NCBI GenBank assembly: GCA_047495785.1
Contig: JBLDXI010000013.1
Span: 682,001 to 746,000, forward strand
From: Lepidodermella squamata
Lineage: Eukaryota; Gastrotricha
DNA: 64,000 nucleotides
Reading direction: 5' to 3'
Made by a program: the position numbers and the translations under genes. The notes under the pieces are model-generated. The model was not told the DNA's origin. It ran no database searches and saw only the letters and a list, made by a program, of their open reading frames with translations. Shown piece by piece: positions 1 through 10,965 of this stretch (its first letter is position 1; each line of letters begins with the position of its first letter).

Positions 1-64
1 CACGCAAGTTTTAACCTTATTCACTTGTGTTATTCAGAAGTGACGATTTTTCAATTTTCTACAG

Positions 65-811
65 AGGCGTTTATACGAACCTGCTCACCGGTGGGGGAGG
101 TCCGCAATGCTCATCGGGGACTTGCGGCTGCCTCACTGGCTTTACGATGGTACAACGGCTTGCTTACGATGGCAAAGTCTCGACAACACTAAGCGTTTGC
201 TTAAAAGGTACTAATTCACTATTAAATTTATTCCAACGATAAATTATCGGTATTTTCAAGGTTATACGTCGAATTTGGCGCAAAATGCAACCTGTACGTT
301 AGTTCCAGAAGCTCAAAGTAAGTTTAAATTTCTCTTTTCATGTTAAGATGGGTAATCGTGTACTTAATCATCGAGGTACTAATGGAGCTCAAGTTTGTTC
401 TTCGAATTTCGCTTGTGTCCGCTGCCCGGAAGAGACTACTGCTGCAACGCAAGGCACTTGCCGAGCCGTATTAGGAGGTTTGAAATCGTGACTATATGCG
501 GCTTTCATGAACCTAGTATAATTCTTTCGCAGCAAGTTGTGCCAGCGTTCAATCCAAGGCCTTGGGTTCGCATTTATTCATCCTTTGATTTTGAATCGTC
601 CTATTATATATCATGGTTGATTTCCTATTCAGGAGGCATGACTCCGACCGAAGTAGTCACTGCGATCAAAGCGTGTGGAGGTCAAAGCAAAGGTAAACTT
701 ATCCCTCAGTGATTAGATACCTTCAACTTCTGATTTATAGCCTCTGGAAAAATGAAGTCTAACATTTTCCTGACAGCAGCCCTTGTCTCAATATTCTTTC
801 TGGCTAAATGA
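65..811 (+). CDS. 3' part of a cysteine-rich secreted, probably GPI-anchored protein (partial)
   Basis: Five exons can be chained in one frame: 65-207, 261-317, 376-477, 633-692 and 741-811. All have GT-AG borders and matching phases. The first listed exon begins at an acceptor (TTTTCTACAG), so the 5' part and signal peptide lie outside the window. The readable portion has repeated cysteines, including CSSGTCGC and the spacing FACVRC, which suggests disulphide-rich extracellular modules. The last exon ends in a hydrophobic tail (FLTAALVSIFFLAK) right before the stop, typical of a GPI-attachment signal. A poly(A) signal lies about 100 bp downstream. I do not recognise the family; Ly6/uPAR-like or another small Cys-rich adhesion domain is possible. 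The extracellular, GPI-anchored assignment is inference from the tail and the cysteines. Confidence 0.55.
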
Positions 812-911
812 CAACTCAGCACAATTTTGATTACCGCTTTATTAGGCACAGATTTATTCGTTCACTTATATTGTATTTCTAACATATACTCTTTATTTCG
901 AGAAAAATAAC

Positions 912-917
912 AATAAA
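912..917 (+). terminator. poly(A) signal of the cysteine-rich gene
   Basis: AATAAA lies about 100 bp after the stop of the upstream + strand gene and before the convergent CFAP90 gene. It is the likely cleavage/polyadenylation signal. Confidence 0.5.
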
Positions 918-1080
918 GCCAATGTCGAACCGTGAGACAAGCAAGTTTCCCACGAATCAGCCTGAACTTGATCGCCATTATCGGGGATGAGGAGATCAGA
1001 ACCATTTTGAATATAAAAAATATAACAATTATAATTTGATATTGTAATGTTACTAGAATTTTTCAATGAAATTGTTAGAT

Positions 1081-1728
1081 TTAGTAGTCCTTGGGTGTTT
1101 CCAGTACTTTTAGCATAACACCCTGGCGACGGTAAAAGTCAGCTTGGACGTGTTGCACTCGAGCATGCTTTGATCGTTCATGTGGCTCCGAGTTTCGATC
1201 TAAATAGTGGCCGTAATATGAACTAGACAGCGTTGGCACGTGTTTCTTCTTCTCCTATAACAAAGCGTTAAATTGCGGTTCACTATTACCACTGAAGTAG
1301 TAATTTACCTCTTCATTTACTTCCAGTCCACGAGCATGTGCATGTACGCGATCGCATCGATGAAGTCTACCGTTGAAGTCGTAATCAACGTGAAAAGTTC
1401 TGTCATAGTTAGTTTTGATCGGCCTTGGCTGTTAAAATTTACAGCAAAAGCATCAAGTAAATGATCCCAATTTCAATTTAGAAAATACCTTGGCGTCTGA
1501 ATTGAAAACAGTTCGTTCTTTAGGAATGGGATCCCGGTGGGTGGGAATAAATGAAAAGGCTGATAGCTCACATGCGTTGCCGCGCAACACAAAGTAATCG
1601 CTGTCTGTTTGAACATGGAGAAGTGGCTTATTAGTCACAGTGTCATGCGTCCCTACTTCTTTCGAGGGCGCTACTGGAGGACAATAAACTGGAGGCTCAG
1701 GGTGGTGATCCGGAAATCGAGATGACAT
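1081..1728 (-). CDS. CFAP90: CFAP90 (C5orf49) homologue, ciliary microtubule inner protein
   Basis: Three exons (1728-1489, 1428-1309, 1254-1081; all phase 0) encode 177 aa. The translation follows vertebrate C5orf49/CFAP90 as I remember it. It has a proline-rich start, then LSAFSFIP near residue 55, then a central block (YDFNGRLHRCDRVHAHARGL) running into VNEEE across the exon 2/3 junction. It ends with an SSYYG motif and HVQADFYRRQGV near the C-terminus. CFAP90 is a protein of axonemal doublet microtubules in motile cilia and sperm, with no known catalytic activity. The downstream neighbour on the same strand is WDR54, about 300 bp upstream of this start. The protein is somewhat longer than the human one (about 147 aa). 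Its presence implies a lineage with motile axonemes. Confidence 0.8.
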
Positions 1729-2034
1729 TGTAAATTAACCTTCTACAAAATAACGAGAGAATATTTAATACATTACGTTGTTTAAAACTCGGAGACGACA
1801 TGTAAATATTGATAGAGTAGTCAGCTTAAATTAACCAGGTCAATTAAAGAATTTGCACAATGCGGCAACTCAACAGAACAGCCATTTATCCAAATAATTG
1901 AATACACAATAAATTAACGAGTGAAACAGATAATGATCGGCTGTTCGCCAAATTACAATTGATAATATGGAATAAGCAGTATAATGTCATACAAAAATAC
2001 GAGTGAGCCCATTTTCCAGATTCCTGATCAATGA

Positions 2035-3116
2035 TCAAGCGGAAAGCTTGCATTTAAATACAGTTATGTTCGCTGACTCGTATGAGGTTAGAGCAACTCG
2101 CAAATCTTGATTAGCGGAACTGTCATTTGGCGAAACAAGAAAGCGAGCCCCGCAAATGAATTGATTGGGAAAAACGCCGTAAGCGCATTGCTCTACCTCA
2201 ATGGATCCCGGCGAAGTTTCGCGTAAAGCAAACACTCTAAAATTAGTGTCTTCTCCGGCAGTCAAAAGCAAAGCCAATGAACTTGAATAAGATATTATAT
2301 CCATTGCCATTAGAGAGCGAAAGTGAGCATAAATCTGAACAACTTCAGTTAGATCTTTCGAATCAAGAATATACACAGCGCCGGGCAGAACTCCAACAAT
2401 TATCCAGCTATGCCAGAACGATGCCGAAATACATGGCCAGCTAGCACCAACGCGAGTTTTAGAAAGAATTTGCAAACCGTTAGGGCCAACAGTCCACAAA
2501 GCAATTTGCCCAGAATCATCACAAGAAAGTACCTGTGATGCATCAGGGGATACACTTATGTCAACCAGAGGTGAATGTCCACAGGTAAAAACATCGCCTT
2601 TTCCATTCGAAAAGTTGGGCACATTAAACGACACAATCGCACCATCGCTTCTTCCAATCAGCAGCTTACCGCTTCCCAACGCACATGCACATCTAGCTCC
2701 CATGCATTCCAGGTCACTCTTCTTTTTGTCAGAGGAAAAGGAGTGAGAATACATCAAGGAAACACCATCAGAGTCATAAACCTGTAAAAATGAGTTTTAA
2801 TAAGGGCTGAAGTCTAACAAACATTTACCTGAAACCCTCTCTCAGATGAAGTAACAAACATTGATTTCTGGCCAAAAGTAAGCCACTTGGCTTGATAGAT
2901 CGTTTCAGATTCCCCATGATTCTCTCCATTTTCAACCATTCGGCAGTTCGACAAATTGGTGTCATCCGGAGAAAAACTAGCCACGTTAACAGCTTGCTTA
3001 CGTATCACACTGAGATGGTATACTCTCTTCTCAGGTAGATTGATAATGGATAAATTTTGCGGCAGAGCTGAGCAAGATTTAGTTATAGGGTAAGTCTTTT
3101 CCAAGTTGAATGTCAT
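2035..3116 (-). CDS. WDR54: WD repeat-containing protein 54
   Basis: Two exons (3116-2829 and 2781-2035, joined in phase 0 across a 47-bp intron) give 344 aa, close to human WDR54 (334 aa). Diagnostic pieces are LPQNLSIINLP near the N-terminus, SERGFQVYDSDG at the splice junction, SCDDSGQIALW in the third blade, AGEDTNFRVF, and the C-terminal IEVEQC...NQFICGARF. The fold should be a single WD40 beta-propeller acting as a scaffold. WDR54 is poorly characterised; signalling and cilium-linked roles have been proposed elsewhere, and the sequence does not settle this. It sits head-to-tail behind CFAP90 and divergent from cyclin E across about 420 bp. The start ATG at 3116 aligns with the family N-terminus. 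Confidence 0.85.
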
Positions 3117-3537
3117 TCTTGAAGTCAGATTAAGAGGTTCAGCGAAAACAAAACATCGAAGATTGACAGACTAAACGAAAACCACAAAGCGGCTGCGCGA
3201 CAATAGCGTCCCTGGTAACACAACTAAAAAATTAAATATTATCAAATAATATACTTTATTCATTTTTAAACACATCATTAGATGTTAAAAAATATATGTG
3301 AACATTTTCCCATTTACATAAGCGCGAAATTTGAAGACAGCGACCGGCAAAAGTCAATCAATCCGGCCAGTCATCACAAGCTAACTACTAAAACTACCAA
3401 CACCTCGCTATTTTGCATTCTGCATTCATATGTAGCTGATATCGCTAAAATTAATGATACAAAGCATAAAGCTACTTCGAAGAAGTAAGAACGTTAATTC
3501 GTGAACTTTTATCCACTAGACCTGGTGATTAAAAGCC
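3117..3537. promoter_or_regulatory. Divergent intergenic promoter region, WDR54 / cyclin E
   Basis: These 421 bp separate the WDR54 start (-) from the cyclin E start (+), so both promoters must lie here. It is AT-rich with no convincing coding exon. I see no canonical TATA element placed decisively and no named binding site I would defend. Confidence 0.45.
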
Positions 3538-5316
3538 ATGCAAGGAAGAAATGTCGCCGGAGAAAATTATTTGCTACCAACTATGGAGTATTTGGGTGAT
3601 ATTGCAGCATACACGTCGCCTAGAATTCATGATATGCAATTTGTGAATTCCTCGCTATCAGCCGCAAGCGGCCGAGCGGTAATTTACTTGCATTTTTATC
3701 ATGTTCTTCTTTACAAATGTAGAATTCTAGAGGCAATGGGACATTGCAGCTCCGCCATCACTACCTGCTCATATATCTTCTAATGGAGCATCCGCAACTG
3801 CTAACTACGGTCGCTCTTCGCAGCAAATTCAGATTTCACATCCAAATTTCCGGGCCCCTGACATTTTTTACGGTCTGTTGACAGTCATATAATTCTATGT
3901 TTGTTGCACTGTCACATTGCAGATCAAAGCTTCTGGCAACGTTACAGGCAAAACAACGGTAATCAATTGGCCTCATCGGCGTCCACTCCGAACATTTTTG
4001 TAACGGATCCATCGGGTTCAGCACAAAATCAGCATGGGGTTCAAGCCTCTCCCGCTCAAACGCAACGCTTGTTGATGTCCCCGTTGCCTCCGCTGAACTT
4101 TGCTGACCGATGCGAGCTCTGGACTAATATGCTACGAAAAGACGTCCTATATACGCGTAATCCGGCTTGTCTTACTCGCCATCCTTCGCTTCAACCGAAG
4201 ATGCGATCGGTTTTGCTGAGCTGGATGACAGAAGTTTGCGAAGTTTACAAACTGCACAGGGAGACTTACTACCTGGCCATTGATTTTCTTGATCGCTTTC
4301 TGACTGTAACCCAGCAAGAAATCGCGAAAAACAATCTACAACTTGTTGGCATCACCGCACTCTTCATTGCGGCGAAAATTGAGGTTAGCACGCGTTATTT
4401 GCCACACCTTTATTCGATTTAATTCCATTTTGCTTGTTAAAGGAAATCTATCCGCCGAAAGTGCGGGATTTTGCTTATGTGACTGACGGAGCATGCCTTG
4501 TCGAGGAGATAAAACGAATGGAGGTGATAATTCTCGGTACCCTTGACTGGCAGTTGTGTCCCATGACGATTATCGGATGGTTGAGCACCTTCCTTCAAAC
4601 GGCTTACCTTTCAGATATGTCTGGTATGTATTCAACTGCTAAAAATTGTTTGCTTTACTAAAACGTATCTAGGACGTGAGCTGAGCAGTTTAGATGTCGT
4701 CATGCCAAAATACTCTCGTGATTTCTTCGTTTGCATGGCTCAAATTCTGGATCTCTGCATTCTTGACATTGAAAGCCTGCGCTTTCCCTACAGCCATCTA
4801 GCCGCGGCAGCGCTGTATCACTTGACGAATCGTCATATAATGCAAGCTGGATCTGGCATTTCTATCGAGGCACTCCTCCCGTGCATAGAATGGATGCGCC
4901 CCTTTGTCGAGACGTTGATCGAACGTGGGTTCGCCGAAGCACACTTGTTCGATGGCATCTCGGCGGATGAGCAGCACACCATTCAGTCGCACGCCGTCGA
5001 TTTTGAATTGTTGGACGCTGTTCACAAAAAAGCTGCCGAAAAGCGGATGCAGCAAAATGTGAGAAGCGAGCAACGTGAGCTTTTCGCGGCCCAACAGCGC
5101 CTGGCTTGGTCAGCGATATCCGAAAGTCCGATGCGTCAAAGCCTCCAGCTTCTGCCTCCAACGCCGACTTGTACGCCGCCTGACAGCATAAACAAGCCAA
5201 GCGAGCCCTACATGACAACGGCTAACATGAGCATGGGTGCGTATCGCCAACAAATGTACGGAAACGATCCGAATTTCTTGGCAGCTCAGTCGTCGTTTTT
5301 TCCATCATTTTCGTGA
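3538..5316 (+). CDS. CycE: G1/S-specific cyclin E
   Basis: Five exons (3538-3678, 3731-3872, 3923-4383, 4443-4623, 4673-5316) with consistent phases give 522 aa. The N-terminal ~155 residues are low-complexity. The cyclin box follows: MRSVLLSWM and EVCEVYKLHRETYYLA match the cyclin E MRAIL helix and CDK2-contact region, then FLDRFL and ALFIAAKIEEIYPP. The second cyclin fold covers roughly residues 290-400. Near the C-terminus LLPPTPTCTPPD (about 5145-5186) resembles the LLTPP Cdc4/FBW7 phosphodegron, so periodic CDK-dependent destruction is likely conserved. The protein binds and activates CDK2 in the nucleus to drive S-phase entry. ATG 3538 is the first in-frame Met of exon 1, and the splice at 3678/3731 removes a 52-bp intron. 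The 3' UTR runs about 700 bp to the signal at 6014. Confidence 0.9.
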
Positions 5317-6058
5317 AAAAAATGTCTCGAAAAACATCGTTCTTTCAAAACGAAAAATTGTATAGCTCATGATATTGTTGATATTGAGTTTGTATTCACA
5401 CGACTTCTTTCATCGTTCCAACTTCAAATGTGAAATATATGAAATGATATGGTGCCACTAATGTTACAACCAAAATTCAAAGTCCAAATTTGTATCGGTT
5501 GTGTCCTTGACTATAATTCAAATTGTTCCGGGAATCTACCTTGCTGATCATTTCTTCGCAAATCATTCATGAGTTTATTTCCACTGCCCACGTCTTTTTT
5601 AATATTGATTAGCTTGTTATGGAAATTTCGTTGGATTTCTTGTGTAACAATGCTTGTATATAAGTATAGCTGTTTGACTTCGATTATATGAAAAATCTAT
5701 TGAAATGGAAAAATATATGTCGCTTATATTTCTGTTTGTAATAATCTTGCAATGCATTGCGTTTCCTCGACTGATTTGTTGTTTCTTCTACGTTCACACG
5801 CTATTACAATTGGAATGTTGGACTCGCCTGCTTTGTTGAAAATTTCAATTCATCTTATTGCCATGTCGTTTCTTATTATCCTTGCTTTTCTTTGCACGAA
5901 CTGTGAAAACCGAAAACAGTCTTCTTGCTTCTTGAAAATTATGCTTTCAAACTCTTCTGCTTCTCATGTGCTTAATTCATATCAAACAAAATGTCCCTCT
6001 GCAAGAAGTGATAAATAAAAGAAATATTTCTTTATTCAAGTTTTATTGACAAAATCAA
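5317..6058. other. Convergent 3' UTR region with interleaved poly(A) signals
   Basis: No gene here. AATAAA on + at 6014-6019 (cyclin E) and AATAAA on - at 6031-6036 (coiled-coil gene) lie 12 bp apart. The two convergent transcripts therefore probably overlap at their 3' ends. The rest looks like AT-rich 3' UTR of cyclin E. Confidence 0.55.
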
Positions 6059-7750
6059 TCAGAACCTGCTGGTTTTAGACCAAGACGGCTTTGCGTCTTC
6101 ATCAGTGAATATTGCGGGTAGAAAACTCGAGTTGTGATCGGCGGTTTCATTTTCTTCAAATATCTTGAAGCCGCTCATGAAGCTACGAGTTGCATCGAAT
6201 ACTTTTTTCTTTTGAGAATCGCTCTTCTCAATCATTTGCTTAGTTGACCGACGGTTCCAATGTGGCATCGAATCCGCCGTGATATTCGTTTTACTTCTTG
6301 TCATAATCGGAAGGGATATAGAGTTGATAAGTTTTGGCTTGTTGCCAGCCCGGTTACTGTTTCCTGATGCGGCAACATGATCGTCAGACTCTAAAGGATT
6401 CGTCCTCCTGCAATGTAAAAGTACATATTTACGGCCTATATATAGTGGACATATATGAATGGAAAATTCGGAACGAGAAATTATAATTCAATTCAATTTA
6501 TGTGAATTAGAACTTACGCCGAGAGAATTCCATTTTTCTCGTTTTGCGAGATGGGGCGAAAAGGCGTCAACTGTTCCGAATTGTCGTAAAAACTATTTGT
6601 TGCCGTTATATCGACAGAACGACTTTTTTGGCGAGAATCATTGGCGTGGTGATTTGGGGATGAAATTTGACTGGCGACAAAGGTAACCTGGCGGCGAACG
6701 TCAGGAAAGGCCAGATTTGAACCGCTATTTCGGCTCAACTTCGGGAGATCTTCGAAAGTTCCCGATCGAGCGGCAGCGTTCATTCCATGGGATTGACGGT
6801 TTGTGATAGCGTTTGAAGTTGAGCCGGCCACACTTATTTGAGACCCGTCATTGTCACTGTCTTCAGCACCACTGTCCTCTTGGTTACTGTCATCGTTTTC
6901 CGGCATTAATTGTAGCATTGTTGTCGAACGACTTAAAGTATTGCGATATTCAGCCGTTTGTCGTTTCAACTCTATATCCCGAAGTTTGACCCGAGCTATC
7001 TGAATCTAAAATAGTCTTACTAAATAGTTACAACTGTATTAGCAAAGTTGTCGTACTGTTTTCGAAGTATTGTGCAGTGCGTTAGCCGTCACGGAATATG
7101 ACCATTTCGATTTATTTTGGCTACCCTGATAGGCGTTCCCCTTCCGAACTCTGAATTCCGAAGAGCCTGTATTTTGATCCGGCTGTGTGGCCGTTGATAA
7201 TAGGAGCTTATTTTCCCTCGGTAGGCGCTAAAACGTCGGCATTAGTTCTGAGTTCCAATTTTACTATCTTGGAAATTCTTACTTTTATTCTGTCAATTTC
7301 TTCGATAAGCGCGTCGACCAATTTCGACTGATTGACAAGGAAGTTGCGCTGCTCACTGTTGACGTGCTCGCGGAACTCGGCAAGTTTGTGTCGCAAGTAT
7401 TTTTGATACTGGTTAGCCCGGCGTTCCGATTTCTGCGCAATCTGACTAGTTGTGAACGCAATATTCCGCTGCATGATGACCTTATAGAGAGCGTCCTTCG
7501 CCGGATCCCGAGATGGTGCTAAAAAGCCTGCATTTTCGTAATAGTCGTCGTCGTATAGTGGCGTGTCCAAGTAAAAATCTTCGTCGCCAAGCTCTTTTAA
7601 TAGTTCAATTATATCAAAAGGCGGTTTGTCGCCTGCTTTCTCCAACTTCGGCTGATTGCCAGCCGTTAGTGTAGTAGTAGACGCCATAATTTCGAAGCAA
7701 CTCGAATATTTGCCTTCAATTGCGAGCGAAAAGCGTGCCGAACCCTTCAC
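6059..7750 (-). CDS. Hypothetical coiled-coil protein
   Basis: Four exons (7750-7283, 7227-7057, 7005-6518, 6407-6059) join in consistent phase into about 491 aa. Met at 7687 (MASTTT) is an alternative start that may be better. Residues ~45-75 form an acidic block (DEDFYLDTPLYDDDYYE). A predicted coiled coil follows at roughly 90-160 (many K/R/E/Q, with SERRANQYQKYLRHKLAEF), continued after the splices by IQIARVKLRDIELKRQ. The second half is Ser/Asn-rich and low complexity. I do not recognise the family, and no enzyme motif or membrane segment is visible. It converges with cyclin E and lies downstream of lin-41 on the same strand. A structural or scaffold role is only a guess. Confidence 0.65.
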
Positions 7751-8089
7751 ACCTTTAAGGTGTTATAAAAATTGTTTCGCCAGACATTTTATATAATCGA
7801 ACTATTAGTCCATTTCTACTGCGCCAGGCAACGATAGGAAAAACGCCGCCTTAGAGGTTAAGTGTGGCCGATTTGCAGGTATTGAACAGAACGCGCCTCG
7901 AACCTTTCGATCGGTTTGCACGGAATGCGTCTTAACAATCTCTTGTACTCCTCATAAATGTAAGATTATTCATGAGCTAGGCTTAAAATATCCTCTGCTC
8001 AGTCAAGCAATAAGCTATCGAACCTTTCAATCTGTTGTGATTTGAATGCGTAAAAGCCAACGCGAATAATTCCGGCAAACGAACGATAA
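7751..8089. promoter_or_regulatory. Presumed promoter of the coiled-coil gene
   Basis: This lies between the coiled-coil start (7750, -) and a minus-strand AATAAA at about 8090-8095 that plausibly ends the lin-41 transcript. It contains two imperfect copies of TCGAACCTTTC followed by ATC (about 7908 and 8020), of unknown meaning. No ORF. Confidence 0.3.
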
Positions 8090-9040
8090 CTTTATTTTTT
8101 CTTTTCCATCGTAAATTGTCATCTCGAAAAATAAATGAACATATAATCAGTCTTCACAATTTGTTTCCTGGGACGCCTTTTGACAATATTCAAAGCCGTA
8201 AATATTTTCAGTAACATGTTGTACATATAATATATCAGATTTCTTTCGTAGCAACAATTGTACTAGCTAATCTTGACGATCTTCCAGTTTTAGGTTCATT
8301 TACAAAGCTTAACTTACCAGGAGTTTCATCTTGCAATCCGCATAATATTCATATCTTTACATTTTAAATAGCTCAAGATATAATATGTATAGGAATTCAG
8401 ATTAAGCCTTATATCGTAGCATATATCAATCAGAAGTGAAAGTGCTCGGTTATAAAATTATACACGTTTTACAGGCTAGCCTTAAACTGCGATATTGAAT
8501 ATTTTTTTTACAATTACATTACAATCCGGTTCAATTTTACATCGGCGTTATACGTTTTACTTCCTGATGAGAGAGTGTATTTCAAAATTAACTTTTGTAA
8601 GAAAATTATCAAGTGAAGACAACAAAAATGAATAGATGTATAGTATATAAGTTCAAGCCGTGATAACATCGCGATTCTACAAACTGACAAACCACACACG
8701 CGAGAATAAGCGGAAATTCCGATTCACAAATAATACAGTGTATAGCGCTCACTAGCAGGTACGAATTGTTTTTTTTGTATAAAACCAGTGCCCTTGTAGA
8801 CGAGGCAGAATGAAGTTTTTAAAACACTAAAGTCTATAATTTCTAGTCACTAGCAGGTAGCCTGTGATAATTTTCAATTTTTAATTCATAATTACCAACT
8901 TTTATGACATCATATAGATATAATATTTTAGTATTAAGATAATAATAAGAAGTAGTTAACAGCTGCTTACAGCTCAACTTTGAATAAGATTATTTTTCTT
9001 AGAAGTGTTTTAGAAGATATAGTTTTTGTTATATCTTGCG

Positions 9041-9047
9041 GAGGTAG
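9041..9047 (-). promoter_or_regulatory. let-7 seed match, 7-mer-m8
   Basis: The mRNA-sense sequence is CTACCTC. Together with 9102-9108 it forms a closely spaced pair, reminiscent of the two neighbouring let-7 sites in the C. elegans lin-41 3' UTR. Confidence 0.4.
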
Positions 9048-9101
9048 ACAGAGCCCGAGAGGTGATGGACGATCGATCGCATTTTTTTCACTCTTATTTG
9101 A

Positions 9102-9108
9102 TGAGGTA
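9102..9108 (-). promoter_or_regulatory. let-7 seed match, 7-mer-A1
   Basis: The mRNA-sense sequence is TACCTCA. It lies 54 nt upstream (in the mRNA) of the next site, within the distance at which paired sites can cooperate. Confidence 0.4.
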
Positions 9109-10242
9109 AATTTAACACGCATAAATGATACGCAAGTAAAAAATTTAAAGGAACAAAACAATCGACACTTTATAAGTATGACAATTGCTTTTGTTAGTCG
9201 ACGATTTCCCATTTCATGAAGAAGATGTCTCTCTCTCTCATTCGCTTTTTAGGTGCATAGTGCGCTTTACAGCTCAACAACAACAGAGATGTGAAGTCAA
9301 CAATGTGAAACAACTATGGTGTAAGTTATTCTTTCGATCATCAATCAGGACAAGTGAAATTATCGAACACGTGTGTTATAAAACGAGAGAATCCGTCGCG
9401 TGTAGGACATTGCCATTTCAATGTTCTCAGTCATTCAGTCGAGCTTGTTCACTTGTTTTTAAACAACAGAAAAGCAGCCAGAAAATAGCCGCAAAATCGT
9501 TTTTCAACGTAAATTTTTGAGATGAGGGAAAACAGTGATTGAACAGGCTTTTGCCATCATTCTTTAGCATCTATTGTACCATAAGACGAGGTTTTTTGTC
9601 AATTATTCATAGGTAAAATAAGTGATTGATTAGTCAATCCAGTAACAGGTGCATCGCAGTATTTGGATTTGGATAAATTTGTTGGAGAGAATGCAGTAAA
9701 TAACGCAAACACAGTGAACACGACCACTTGATCAATTTTTTTTATCGGAAATTTTCCAGTATGTGATGTGCATCATCATGATCTATTAATTTCATAAGAT
9801 TGAACGAAACGATGTGGGAAGTTGCAATCGAAATGATGTAAAAATTAAAATTAAATAAGTAAGTTTTCTTCAAGAATTAAGGTAGTATTTAAAGCGTACG
9901 CCAAGAGCGAGGAGCACGCCATAGGTAGACAATGAATGAAATTTTTATCATTGTTGATACGTTTTCGTCAATCGATAGTTCAAGAGACAATATATTAATT
10001 AATATTATAATTGCCGAGAATAAAATCCAAATCGGTAATTCTCATATTATAAACGATTTCACTTTTCCGCATGAGAGTAGAAATGTTTTTTTTTCAAGAC
10101 TGAGAGCCGAAACAGAGACATCAACAGGAACATGACGGTTCTCTTCAGAAAAGCCGTGCAAAACATGTCAATGCATACGTTTTTTTTATCGTAAAATAAA
10201 GTCCACCAACACCTCCCTGGCATAATAATATGTTTTCATCTA

Positions 10243-10248
10243 GAGGTA
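10243..10248 (-). promoter_or_regulatory. let-7 seed match, 6-mer (weak)
   Basis: The mRNA-sense sequence is TACCTC, a six-base let-7 seed match. On its own it is weak evidence; it is listed because three stronger sites share the UTR. Confidence 0.25.
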
Positions 10249-10537
10249 AACCGAAAATTCCAAGGTAGTAAGATGCTCTAGGCCGGCAGTAAACGGCATG
10301 AATGACTCGACCGTAGCAGCAATATTGGGGCGATGAGGAGAGACAATTTTTGCGGCAGCACAAAAATTGAGAGATAAAATTGTAAAGAGCAATTATTGAG
10401 GAAAATTCTGTAAAACACGATGAAGCGAGGTCAGTCTGATTTCAGTTGTAGCGCAATGTTCAAATTTCAACTACAAAGTGGCGATGGTAGTAGATTTTTT
10501 AAAAAGGAATGAAGCCTTTCACAAATGATGCTGATGA

Positions 10538-10545
10538 TGAGGTAG
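10538..10545 (-). promoter_or_regulatory. let-7 seed match, 8-mer
   Basis: The mRNA-sense sequence is CTACCTCA, a full 8-mer complement of the let-7 seed (GAGGUAG plus A opposite position 1). It lies about 420 nt after the lin-41 stop. No strong 3' supplementary pairing was seen. Confidence 0.5.
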
Positions 10546-10965
10546 AGAGCGCGAAGAATAATTGATTATGAATATTCATAAAAACAAAATAAACTCAACA
10601 ACGATAGAATTTTTTAATCTGCTTGATGAAGAAATTGTTAAACAAAACAGATAGAATAGAGTGTATAATAGGTATATAAGATGAATTTTGCTGCTGTTTC
10701 ACAGGCTTGTAATACTTTAGATATATAAGTTTGATGAGGACATGACGTCTCATTTCTATAGAAAGTAGGTGTAGGGCACAACTTTTTTTTACATGGTTGT
10801 AGGAGTGAATTTTAAAAGCGGGCAGAGAGCGCGTTTCGATTTTTCACCGAAAATCTTTACAAACTAAATGTTGCTATGTGCAAGAAGTATGTTCAGTGAT
10901 ACATAATAGCGCAGTAGCGAGTTACTATTTGATGACGCTTGTGTGATTTTTTATAATATGTTGTA

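Larger units (their letters stand above)
8090..10965 (-). other. Putative long 3' UTR of the LIN-41/TRIM71 gene
   Basis: About 2.9 kb downstream of the lin-41 stop codon without any credible coding exon on either strand, AT-rich, ending near an AATAAA (minus, about 8090-8095). Four let-7 seed complements occur on the minus (mRNA) strand. Family knowledge: lin-41/TRIM71 messages in worms, flies and vertebrates are let-7 targets with long 3' UTRs. The extent is inferred; cDNA 3' ends would settle it. Confidence 0.5.

Noticed and set aside
7900-8040. Possible tRNA because of GGTTCGA on the minus strand
   Set aside because: No A-box at the right distance and no cloverleaf could be drawn.
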